Notes under the pieces: model-generated | Database searches by the model: none | What the model saw: the letters and a program-made list of their open reading frames with translations, nothing else | Told to the model about the DNA's origin: nothing | In this document: positions 9,143 through 16,925 of the stretch, piece by piece | Layout of the letters: each line of letters begins with the position of its first letter | Position numbering within the stretch: the first letter of the stretch is position 1 | NCBI GenBank assembly: GCA_024280885.1 | Contig: JAJRPF010000040.1 | Location: forward strand, 21,434 to 85,433 | Direction: 5' to 3' | Source: Planctomycetota bacterium | Lineage (GTDB): Bacteria > Planctomycetota > JAJSAM01 > JAJVHW01 | DNA: 64,000 bases | Made by a program: the position numbers and the translations under genes

Positions 9143-9163
9143 TGTACTAATACAACTAGTACA
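9143..9163. promoter_or_regulatory. palindromic operator-like site of the GntR operon
   Basis: A perfect 7-base inverted repeat TGTACTA-N7-TAGTACA lies 35 bases upstream of the regulator start. It is the only AT-rich patch in the area. YtrA-type repressors bind GTACTA...TAGTAC type palindromes overlapping their own promoter, so autoregulation is the natural reading. Confidence 0.7.
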
Positions 9164-9235
9164 CTATTCCGGTGCACCCGTCAACACGGAGTTGCGATTG
9201 GACGTCGTTCGCCGCGCCCAGAGCCTCGTCGGCGG

Positions 9236-10240
9236 CTATCGCGCCGTCGGCGGCAGCGCGCTCGCGCCACGGATGCGGCGGTCGGCTCTGGCCGCGAGTT
9301 CGTGGAGCGCGGCGCGGCAACCGGGGTGGCCGCCGCGGGCGAGGGCGGCGATGGTCTCGGCGACCGGCGTCGAGACGGGAGCTGCGGCCAGGCGATCGTG
9401 ATCGATCTCCTTCGCCGCCTGGGGGGCTTCGCCGGTGGCGATCTCGTAGAGCGCACGGCCGGCCATGGCGGCGTGAAGTGCCGTGGTGGCCACGATCGGA
9501 CGGCCCTTGTCGGCGGCCCAGAAGACGTCGGGCGGGAGGTACGACGGGACGTGCGGGAAACGGTGCGCGCCGGTGGGATCGGGCTGCACCACTCCGCCCG
9601 CATCGATGAGACGTATGCGGCGGCGTGGGCGGCCCATCACGCGCAGGTTGCCGGGGCGAAGATCGGCGTAGACCCACCCGCGTTGTTCGAGGTCCGAGAG
9701 CGCCTGGAGGGTACCGACGACGAGGCGGTCGAGCGTGGCTCGCAGAGCGCGCAGATCGACGCGGCCCCGGTGGACGCGACAGAGCCACGTGTCGAGATCC
9801 TGACCGGCCAGGTACTCCATGACGAGAACCGGCTCGGGCTTCCCGAACTCGCCTCCGCGCTCGGACTCGAGGAGCGGATTGTCGAATTGCTGGAGCCCTT
9901 CGCACTGGGGCAGATAGGGGCAGCCGACGACGGTGAGAACGCGCGCTTCGTGCTCGATGACATCCCGCGCCGCGCGAAGGACCTTGGACGTGATCTTGAT
10001 CGGCCGATGCCATTTGACAAGGGGCACCTTGCCGAGCAGACGCGACTGCGGGTTGCCGCGGTCACGGACGCGGTAGATGGCGCCTTCGCCGCCGACCGCG
10101 AGCAACTCGCCGAGTTCGAAGCGCTCGCGCATCCGCACGCCGCAGAGTTGGTGGAGCCGACGGAAGAGCGGGCCGTCGCCGCGGGCGTCCAAACGCCTGG
10201 CAATACGCCGCTCGCGCCGCGTCAGATCCGAATCGCTCAC
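9236..10240 (-). CDS. protein kinase-like protein
   Basis: 334 residues from GTG 10240 (VSDSDLTRRERR). Kinase-fold landmarks are present but unusual. A glycine loop variant VGGEGAIYRV is followed by lysines in LLGKVPLVKW. A hinge-like VLVMEYLAGQDLDTWL comes next. The catalytic loop is YADLRPGNLRV (keeps D and N, lacks the HRD arginine-histidine), and LIDAGG stands in for DFG. The C-lobe is short. It resembles RIO/ABC1- or Bud32-style minimal kinases more than PknB. It lies 70 bases downstream of the vWA gene and is probably in one operon with it. Substrates are unknown; activity is plausible because the metal-binding and catalytic aspartates are kept. Confidence 0.75.
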   Translation of the reverse strand: MSDSDLTRRERRIARRLDARGDGPLFRRLHQLCGVRMRERFELGELLAVGGEGAIYRVRDRGNPQSRLLGKVPLVKWHRPIKITSKVLRAARDVIEHEARVLTVVGCPYLPQCEGLQQFDNPLLESERGGEFGKPEPVLVMEYLAGQDLDTWLCRVHRGRVDLRALRATLDRLVVGTLQALSDLEQRGWVYADLRPGNLRVMGRPRRRIRLIDAGGVVQPDPTGAHRFPHVPSYLPPDVFWAADKGRPIVATTALHAAMAGRALYEIATGEAPQAAKEIDHDRLAAAPVSTPVAETIAALARGGHPGCRAALHELAARADRRIRGASALPPTAR

Positions 10241-10310
10241 GCGACGCGCTCCCGCATCGTCTGGACCCGCATGGTCCGAATCAGCACGGCCCCGACCAAC
10301 ACGGTCTCGA

Positions 10311-11882
10311 TCAGCGCGACGCGCCGACCTCGACCTCCGTCGCAGCCGTACACGTGTGGGCACGCAGGGTCGCAAACTCGCCCCGCGTCAGGCCGTCGAG
10401 CGAACCCGATGCCTCCAGCATCTTGATCGATCGATCGAGCAGACGCAGCAGGCCTGGGTCGCGCTTCTCCTGCTCGTAGAGCTTGCGGCGCAGACGCAGC
10501 GCACGCAGCGCGACCTCGGGGTCCTCGTCCGTGAGCGCATCGAGAATGTCGCGCGCGGTGCGGACGGTGGGGTCGCTGGTGCCGACGAGCGAACCGGCCG
10601 GTGTGCGCCGGATCTTGAGCGGCAAGCGCGTCGTGATCGGGCCGCCGAAACCCGGGATCTGCACGATGACGTCGCCGATGTGGGTTTCCTTCTCCTCGCG
10701 CTCGGGCGGACGCACTTCGAGCAGCAACGTGTATGTGCGACCGGTCTCGATCGTGCCGAGATCAGCGGTGAAACGCCTGCCATTCACGAAGGCGGGGTCG
10801 GGGAAGCGAACGCGCGCAGGGCGATAACGGAAGACGTCGCCACCGACGACGCCGGGAGCGAGATCGACGGAGATTTTGCAGCGCGTCGCGACGACCTTCT
10901 GCGCGACCTCGGCCACGCGTTCGAACGCGGAGCGGATGGTCTCCTTGCGCACGCTCTTGACCGTGCCACCACGACGACCGGCGAAGAGATCGTGCAGGAT
11001 GCCGACATCGGCGTCGGCACCGAACGCGAGCGCGTGTACGTCGCATGGCACCTTCGCCAGCCGAGCCGCCGCTTCGCGCGCGCCTTCGATGTCCTGCGGC
11101 CGTCCGTCGGTCATCAGATAGACGCGCACCGGGAGCGTGCGATTGGCGCGGCATTGATCGAAAGCGATCCTTCCGGCCCGCGAGAGTGCACCGGCGATGT
11201 CGGTGTAGTTGCCGAAGCACAACCTGTGGCGTTCGAGGGCATCGAAGAGCCGCTCCGGTCGGATGCGCTTCGCTGACGTCGCGCGCAGGAGCACCTGCGC
11301 ACCGCGGGAGAAGATCACCAGGCTGATCATCACGTCGGCAGAACTCGACGAACGCAAGTCGGCAAGCATGCGTTCGACGGCGTCACGCAGCACCGGGTAT
11401 TTGTCCCGATCGTTCATGCTGGCGGAGAGATCCAGCGCGAGAATGACGTGCGCCACCGGACCGTCGTGTCCTTCACGCAATGGCCGCCCTTCGGCCTCGA
11501 CCTCGACGATCACGCCCATCTCCGGAGCCTCGTCGGACGGGACCGACGCGAACTCGAAGCGCGCACGGAGTTCGACGTCGGCATGCGGGGGCGGTGGTGG
11601 TTCCTCGGGGGCCACGTCCTCGATGTCGGGGTCCTCGTCGACCGGTTCGTCCGCCGCGGCCTCGTCGGACGGCTCCACCTCGGCGGTGACCTCTTCAGAC
11701 GGCGTCCCGATGGGGACCTCCGCGTCGGGGATGTGGAGATCGATCGCTGGCTCGGCCAAGACAGGCCGATCGAGGGTCGGGATCTCGGCCGTCGGCGGCG
11801 CACTCGTCGCGCCGACGCCACAGACGGGGCAGCCGGCCTCGGCGTCGATGCCTTGACCGTTGCAGACGGGACAATCACTCAT
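10311..11882 (-). CDS. von Willebrand factor A domain protein with N-terminal zinc ribbon
   Basis: 523 residues, ATG 11882. Residues 4-21 carry two CPVC knuckles spaced as in a zinc ribbon. An acidic, proline-rich linker covers about 25-105. The vWA domain (about 140-320) has an intact MIDAS: DLSASMNDRD (151-160), a mid-domain threonine and YLMTDGRPQ. A beta-rich and then helical C-terminal part follows. There is no signal peptide, so it is cytoplasmic. vWA domains bind ligands through the MIDAS metal. In TerY-P-type systems a vWA protein is encoded beside a kinase, and here the kinase homologue follows by 70 bases. The 388-base upstream region holds an inverted-repeat element. Confidence 0.88.
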   Translation of the reverse strand: MSDCPVCNGQGIDAEAGCPVCGVGATSAPPTAEIPTLDRPVLAEPAIDLHIPDAEVPIGTPSEEVTAEVEPSDEAAADEPVDEDPDIEDVAPEEPPPPPHADVELRARFEFASVPSDEAPEMGVIVEVEAEGRPLREGHDGPVAHVILALDLSASMNDRDKYPVLRDAVERMLADLRSSSSADVMISLVIFSRGAQVLLRATSAKRIRPERLFDALERHRLCFGNYTDIAGALSRAGRIAFDQCRANRTLPVRVYLMTDGRPQDIEGAREAAARLAKVPCDVHALAFGADADVGILHDLFAGRRGGTVKSVRKETIRSAFERVAEVAQKVVATRCKISVDLAPGVVGGDVFRYRPARVRFPDPAFVNGRRFTADLGTIETGRTYTLLLEVRPPEREEKETHIGDVIVQIPGFGGPITTRLPLKIRRTPAGSLVGTSDPTVRTARDILDALTDEDPEVALRALRLRRKLYEQEKRDPGLLRLLDRSIKMLEASGSLDGLTRGEFATLRAHTCTAATEVEVGASR

Positions 11883-12170
11883 GCGCAGAGGCTACAGCCG
11901 ATGTGCAGGTGCGACGAGGCGGAGTCGCGGTGATACGGAGAGAGCCTCGTCTCTCGGATCGTACCCTCCGGGGGCGTCGGCGGGCCACCTGGCCTCGACA
12001 AGAGAACTCGTTGCTCCGCCGCCGACCGGGGACGGCGGGGCGGTGTCGCGAGTTCGCCGGAGATGCCCCGCGGTCCCCGTCGAGCGGCGGATCGAGGGCG
12101 TCGCCATGACTGAGCCAGCCGAGGCCGCCCCTCGCCGGGTACCATCCAAGACCGGCGTCCGACCTGAGCG
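11883..12170. other. non-coding gap upstream of the vWA gene
   Basis: Between the vWA start and the inverted-repeat element at 12171 no convincing frame is seen. A small hairpin-capable stretch (GAGAGAGCCTCGTCTCTC, about 11939-11956) is the only visible structure. It presumably contains the vWA-kinase promoter, but no clear -35/-10 pair was found. Confidence 0.5.
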
Positions 12171-12268
12171 ATACGGAGCCAGGACAACGTCGGCGGAGTT
12201 CGGCGCAACCCGCTCGAGGTGGCGAGGGCAAACCTCCGAACTCCGCCGAAGTTGTCCTGGCTCCGTAC
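12171..12268. repeat. inverted-repeat element, family A, copy 1
   Basis: Two 33-base arms (12171-12203 and 12236-12268) match at 31 of 33 positions as inverted copies, with a 32-base loop. The outer end reads ATACGGAGCCAGGACAAC. It begins 2 bases past the FHA gene stop and could end its transcript. The same arms recur at 46899-46995, and a single arm occurs at 47799-47830. It is a REP/MITE-like element with no coding capacity. Confidence 0.85.
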
Positions 12269-12270
12269 CG

Positions 12271-13599
12271 CTAGTTGCCGAGTTCGCTCAGCGCCCTCGC
12301 CGCTCGGTCCTCGAACTCCGGGATGCCGACGGACTTCATCGCTCGCTCGAGGATCTTCCGCGCCTGTAACGGAGCGCCGTAGTCCATCTTCTGCTGCGCC
12401 TTGGAGATCTGGAGACCAACCCACTTCTTGGCGTCCGAGTGCAGCGACGTCTGCATCGCGGCGGCCTCGCGACCACGTACCGGGTCGGAGGCGGACCACT
12501 TCGTCCGATACTCCTCGGTCTTCGCGATCGCCTGGCCGAATTGGCCGTTCTTCTTCAACGCGGAGAGGTCGGCGAGGAGACGGCTCCACGCATCCTTCGC
12601 GTCACTCGCCTCGCCCGCGGCGGAGCTGCCTGTCAGGCGTGCGCGCGTGGCGCGCACCTCCTCGACTCCGGCACCGCCGAGGTCGGCGTACTCGGCGAGA
12701 TATTCGTCGATGCGCCGCACGTACTCCTCGTCGTTCTTCCAGTTCTCGTCCTGACGCCAGAGCCGCAGATCGTTGAACGCCTCGGTGGCCTGCGGGATGC
12801 GTTCACGCGCGGCGTCGTTCTTCACCTGCTGCTCGGCCTTCGCCCTCAAGGCCGCGATGCGCTCGCCGTACATCGGGTCGGTCACGTCGCCCGCCTGCGA
12901 CTCCGTCAGGACGGCCTGCCAATCCATCTTGCCCTCGGCGCTCTGCATCCGCATCAACACCTGCTCGTTCGGCGATGTCGTCGGGCTGAGCACCATGTAG
13001 CCAAGTCCAAAGAGAATGACCACGGCTCCGATCGTGAGAGCAATCGTCTGCCCGTTGTTCGACTTCTTGCGCGGGCGGCGGGACGGGCGCTGTGCTTCGC
13101 CATCTCGGCCATCGTCGTAGTCGTCGCGCGCATCGCGGCTGCGCGGCGGAGCGGAGCGACGCTGCTGTGCCGGGGCCGCGCGACGCGCCGGTTGTGCGCT
13201 GCGACGTGCGCCACCCGAGCGCGTCTTCGCCCCCTTCGACGCTCCCGAGCCCTTGGACGATCGCGACTTCCGGCCGCTGGGCGCGCGCGTTGCCGCGGCG
13301 GGCGCGGCGCTGGCGGCATCCTCCTGGAACACAATGCGGACGTCGCCGAGTTCGAGCACATCGCCGTTTCGAACCGGGCGCTGGTTCACGTAGGCGCCGT
13401 TGACGCGCGTTCCGGCGTCGCTCTCGAGGTCCACGATCTTCCATGCCCCCATCACGGGCTGGAGCTTGCAGTGCTCGGGCGAGACCTCCCCGCCGGTCAC
13501 CACGATGTCGCATGCGGCATCCGAGCCCAGCACGACCTCGCTATTCGGGAACTCGTGGACCACCTCGCCGCCACGGCCGGAAATCACCAATCTTGGCAT
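12271..13599 (-). CDS. FHA-domain membrane protein
   Basis: 442 residues. ATG 13599 has a good ribosome site (GGAGG, 9 bases upstream), so upstream codons are excluded. Residues 1-95 form an FHA domain with the conserved set: VVLGSDAACDIVV, VSPEHCKL and DAGTRVNG (phosphothreonine-binding Arg is replaced in the first motif by Ser-Asp). A basic, Ser/Arg/Ala-rich low-complexity linker (about 97-185) leads to one transmembrane helix (about 192-213, TIALTIGAVVILFGLGYMVL). A helical, TPR-like outer domain follows. FHA domains bind phosphothreonine, so the protein could read kinase activity on the cytoplasmic side. It lies between the FHA-CAP gene (107-base gap) and the vWA-kinase pair. Confidence 0.82.
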   Translation of the reverse strand: MPRLVISGRGGEVVHEFPNSEVVLGSDAACDIVVTGGEVSPEHCKLQPVMGAWKIVDLESDAGTRVNGAYVNQRPVRNGDVLELGDVRIVFQEDAASAAPAAATRAPSGRKSRSSKGSGASKGAKTRSGGARRSAQPARRAAPAQQRRSAPPRSRDARDDYDDGRDGEAQRPSRRPRKKSNNGQTIALTIGAVVILFGLGYMVLSPTTSPNEQVLMRMQSAEGKMDWQAVLTESQAGDVTDPMYGERIAALRAKAEQQVKNDAARERIPQATEAFNDLRLWRQDENWKNDEEYVRRIDEYLAEYADLGGAGVEEVRATRARLTGSSAAGEASDAKDAWSRLLADLSALKKNGQFGQAIAKTEEYRTKWSASDPVRGREAAAMQTSLHSDAKKWVGLQISKAQQKMDYGAPLQARKILERAMKSVGIPEFEDRAARALSELGN

Positions 13600-13706
13600 C
13601 GCAGAAGCCTCCTCGAACACGCCGTCACGCCTGCCCGCGCGCCGATCCGTTCGGTCCACGAATTGGACCAGAGTTCAGGCCGCGTCGCTCAGAACTCCTG
13701 CGTTCG

Positions 13707-16427
13707 TCAGAAGTCGCTCTCGGACCAATTGCTCGGAAATCCGAAGTTCTGCGTCCAGTTGCGGCCGTCGTGCCCGGTCCCCATCTCCACCCATGAAGGC
13801 ATGAGGAGGTTGCGGTGGTGACCAGACGAGCCGCGCCAACTCAGGTGCGCGCCCATCGGGTCGCCCGACCCGCGATGGATGTTCTCGGAGCAACCGGAGA
13901 ACGTGTAACCCGCGGCGCGCATGCGATCGGCCGGGGCGCGCTTGCCCTCGACCGGCGAGAAGTGGTCGAAGAAGCCGAGACGACTCATGTCTTCGGAGTG
14001 ACCACGCGCAGCCATGGTGAGTTGGTCGTTGATGACGAGCGCCCGGCGGTGGCCCATCATGATCCGATACTCGTTCGTGATCTCGACCTGTCGGCGTTCG
14101 TGCTTCGTCGCGACCGATTTTGCGGCGGCGTTCTCAACCATCAGCTTCGTGTTGTACTCGTGGAGCTTGCGCTGCTGCTCGTCCTCGAAGAAGTTGCGGA
14201 CGGTCAGATTCTGCCCCACGTACATGGTGACGGCCGCCATCCGGTCCTCGAGCTTCTCGGTCGGGCCGCCGAGATAGTTGATTTCGATGCGCAAGTCTTC
14301 GGCCTTCGCGAGCAGCCCCTCGATCTTGGAGTCGGAGAACACGTTCGCCTTGGCGGAGCTTTCCCACGCCTCTTCGACCAGCTTCACACGCCCATCGACC
14401 TCGAGTTTCACCGGCGTGTATTCCTGCATCCGATTGCGATACGGATAGAAGTACTTCACCTCGTCGAAGATCAACTCCAGCGCGAAGTTGCGCGCCTTCT
14501 CGAGCTTCGCGTAGGCGTTGCGAACGCGCGCCACCTGCTTGGCCTGCTTCGAGCTCTCGATCGTCTCGACGATCTTGGTGAGAGCCGCCGTCGCCTCCGC
14601 GATCTTCTCCTTGTTGAGGATCTCCTGGAACTCATCCCAGGAGATGACGCCGCCATCCCTCTCCGGGTGTGGGACGAAGCCGGCGTCGGGCATCGTGCGG
14701 CCCTGCAAGAGCGCATGGACCATCGACGCGGAGAGCCGGAGCGAGTCGTCGTCTGTCGCGAGCGCCCGGCGCATGAACTCGGTGTACGCGTCGCGCTCGC
14801 CGACGTCCCATAGAACGACCGCGGCCGCGCGCTCCTGCTCCGGGCTCAGCTCGGCCTTGCGGAAGAGGAACGCCACCGCCTCGGCCGGCAATTCCGCGAA
14901 GGTGCGCATGACGGGCTCAGCGCTCTGCTTCGAGAGCAGCAGCGCGTCGGTCGTCGCTCCGGTGACCGTCCACGCGCCATCGGAGAGTCGCAGCGGTCCG
15001 AAGCCGCGCGGCTTCTCGCGCACCTGCGCAAGCAAGCTCTGGAGGACGCTCGCCTCCTCGCGAAGAGAGCCGAGACGCCCCTCGACGTCGCCGCGCAGGA
15101 CCTTGTCCGTGATGGTGGGCAGGGCGTCTTCGAGACGCTTCGCAGCGTCGGAGAAGCGGCGCAGGCGAGCGAGATCCTCGGCGGCCGCCAGAGCACGCAC
15201 CACCGATTGGCGCTGACGCGTCGCCGACGGCGACTTCTGCACGACATCGACAGCGATCATCCCGCTCGGGCTCCCGACGTCGTAGTCGGTGGTCCGCGCA
15301 ACGAGCCAGGCGTCGTAGCCCGTACCGCGCAGGACGCGGAGCGCCTCGGCGACCTTCTCGGTCGCGGCGTCCTTGCGCCCCTCGTTCGCGAGCGTCTCGG
15401 CATCGGCCAGCGTCTGCTCCGCCAGCGCACGCGCCTTCCGCATCAGCGCCTCGAGGTGTCGCGCGACCTCGCGTTCGGCGGACCGATCGAGCGCGGGAGT
15501 GCGCAGTAGCCAGCCGTTCCAGAGGTCGAGCGCGTCAGAAAGCCGCCCGTCGCTCGTCGCCCGCCGCGCCTCGTTCGTGGTGCGCGCCTTGTCATCCGTC
15601 GCTCGCGACGACGACTCGAGCGCGAGACGATCCAGGAGTTCGCGCAACTCGACGAGAGCGGCAAGATCATCGCCATGCCGGTCGAGCAACTTCCGAATGC
15701 GCGAACGGATTTGGACCGGTGCCATCTGGTTCCACGACGTGCGCAACTCGACCACGGCGGCACGCCACGGCGCGTCGGGGCCGCCGGGCTTGCCGGCAGC
15801 GGGGGCTGCACCGGCGCTGATTGCGGAGCGGATCACAGCTCTCGCCCGGACGGCGTTGGGCTCCGAGGGAAGCTCCGCCAGGAACGAGTTCAAGATGGCG
15901 CTCCGGCGCTCCGTCTGCGTCGAGAGATCGGCGCGCTCGACGGCCGCACGCGCGGCGGTCTCCCACGTGTGGTCACGCGTGGCGGCCGCTGCGCTATCGT
16001 AGGCGCCGAGCCCGAGCCACGCGGCGACTCCGAAGACGATAGGCATCGCGAGCATGCCCCACGAGGGCTTCTTCACGCTGACGCGACGCTGCCGGACGGA
16101 CTCTGCCGCCTCGGCCAGGAACGTGATGACCGTCTGCCCGATCTCAAGCTCATCGCCCGGCTGCAATCGGGCCGAACGCACAGGCTTGCCGCCGAGATGC
16201 GTGCCGTTCGACGAGCCCTCATCCACGACGCGCCAGCCACCGCGCGAGCCCTCGCCCGACCGCACACCGTCGCCCGACAGTGGGTAGAACGTGCAATGAC
16301 GGCGGCTCGCCTGCTGCTCGGCAAGGACGACATCGCAGTCGTCTTCGCGCCCGAACGTGACCGGATCAGAGCCCAGGGGCACCGTCTGCTCCGCGCCGTC
16401 GCCGGTCAAGACATGTAGTTCGGCCAT
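13707..16427 (-). CDS. FHA - transmembrane - CAP (SCP/PR1) domain protein
   Basis: 906 residues from ATG 16427. The N-terminal FHA domain (about 1-105) contains VTFGREDDCDVVL, ASRRHCTFYP and GSSNGTHLGG, the intact phosphothreonine-binding pattern. One membrane helix follows (about 120-145, GMLAMPIVFGVAAWLGLGAY). A long helical region (about 150-730) precedes a C-terminal CAP domain with its hallmark residues: ARGHSEDMSRLGFFDHFSP, CSENIH, WRGSSGHHRNLL and WTQNFG. CAP domains are secreted metal- or lipid-binding modules. The protein therefore joins a cytoplasmic phospho-reader to an extracytoplasmic CAP head. It is the first gene of the FHA/FHA/vWA/kinase run. Confidence 0.88.
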   Translation of the reverse strand: MAELHVLTGDGAEQTVPLGSDPVTFGREDDCDVVLAEQQASRRHCTFYPLSGDGVRSGEGSRGGWRVVDEGSSNGTHLGGKPVRSARLQPGDELEIGQTVITFLAEAAESVRQRRVSVKKPSWGMLAMPIVFGVAAWLGLGAYDSAAAATRDHTWETAARAAVERADLSTQTERRSAILNSFLAELPSEPNAVRARAVIRSAISAGAAPAAGKPGGPDAPWRAAVVELRTSWNQMAPVQIRSRIRKLLDRHGDDLAALVELRELLDRLALESSSRATDDKARTTNEARRATSDGRLSDALDLWNGWLLRTPALDRSAEREVARHLEALMRKARALAEQTLADAETLANEGRKDAATEKVAEALRVLRGTGYDAWLVARTTDYDVGSPSGMIAVDVVQKSPSATRQRQSVVRALAAAEDLARLRRFSDAAKRLEDALPTITDKVLRGDVEGRLGSLREEASVLQSLLAQVREKPRGFGPLRLSDGAWTVTGATTDALLLSKQSAEPVMRTFAELPAEAVAFLFRKAELSPEQERAAAVVLWDVGERDAYTEFMRRALATDDDSLRLSASMVHALLQGRTMPDAGFVPHPERDGGVISWDEFQEILNKEKIAEATAALTKIVETIESSKQAKQVARVRNAYAKLEKARNFALELIFDEVKYFYPYRNRMQEYTPVKLEVDGRVKLVEEAWESSAKANVFSDSKIEGLLAKAEDLRIEINYLGGPTEKLEDRMAAVTMYVGQNLTVRNFFEDEQQRKLHEYNTKLMVENAAAKSVATKHERRQVEITNEYRIMMGHRRALVINDQLTMAARGHSEDMSRLGFFDHFSPVEGKRAPADRMRAAGYTFSGCSENIHRGSGDPMGAHLSWRGSSGHHRNLLMPSWVEMGTGHDGRNWTQNFGFPSNWSESDF

Positions 16428-16925
16428 GGGCTCTCTCGTTCTCTCCGGTTTCGGCGCGGGTTCCGTGCGCTCCGGGCTGTGCACGGTCCGCCACCGTGCG
16501 CGCCGTCAGCGTACCACTGCGGGTGCCGAAACGTCGTGCCTCTGGAGGCGGGTTGACGCTGACGTCGGATGGGGAGGGGCGAGATCGGCGTGGATCGCGA
16601 CGCCGCGATCCCCCTCTGGTGATCGGGAACGGAGGTGGGAAACAGAAAGCCCGGGCTCCGCGACGACGCCGGAAATGAGAGCGAGTGGCGCGTCGTGAGC
16701 TTCGCTCGCGGCGTGACGCTCGCGGTGAGGTGCAGGGAACGGCTTCCGCTGGCGAACCCCACCCTCGCGACGCGGGACTTCACACGTCGAGGCCCCGACC
16801 CGATGCGGGCGCGCGACCTCCGAGCGCCGCCCCGGTTGAAGCAGCCGGAACCGCGACCGGAGCCGAACATGCGAGCGAGAGCGAGCGGGGAGCCGGAGGC
16901 GACCCAAACGCAATGCCGCGGTCCC
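16428..16925. other. 498-base non-coding region containing a dispersed repeat
   Basis: No convincing gene. From about 16643 the sequence matches 63690-63976 (see the repeat entry). The remainder (16428-16642) shows no structure that could be named; it should contain the promoter of the FHA-CAP gene. Confidence 0.6.
16676..16921. repeat. dispersed imperfect repeat, about 250 bp, copy 1
   Basis: Matches 63727-63976 in the same orientation. Long shared stretches include GAGAGCGAGTGGCG at the left end, CTCCGAGCGCCGCCCCGG, GAGCCGAACATGCGAGCG in the middle and ACGCAAT near the right end. Weaker similarity (AGAAAGCCC) extends 30 bases further left. Neither copy keeps a common reading frame, so this is a non-coding element or a strongly decayed gene end. 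Confidence 0.75.

Noticed and set aside
9095..10426. 443-codon plus-strand frame
   Set aside because: Antisense to the kinase homologue, whose motifs are clear on the minus strand.
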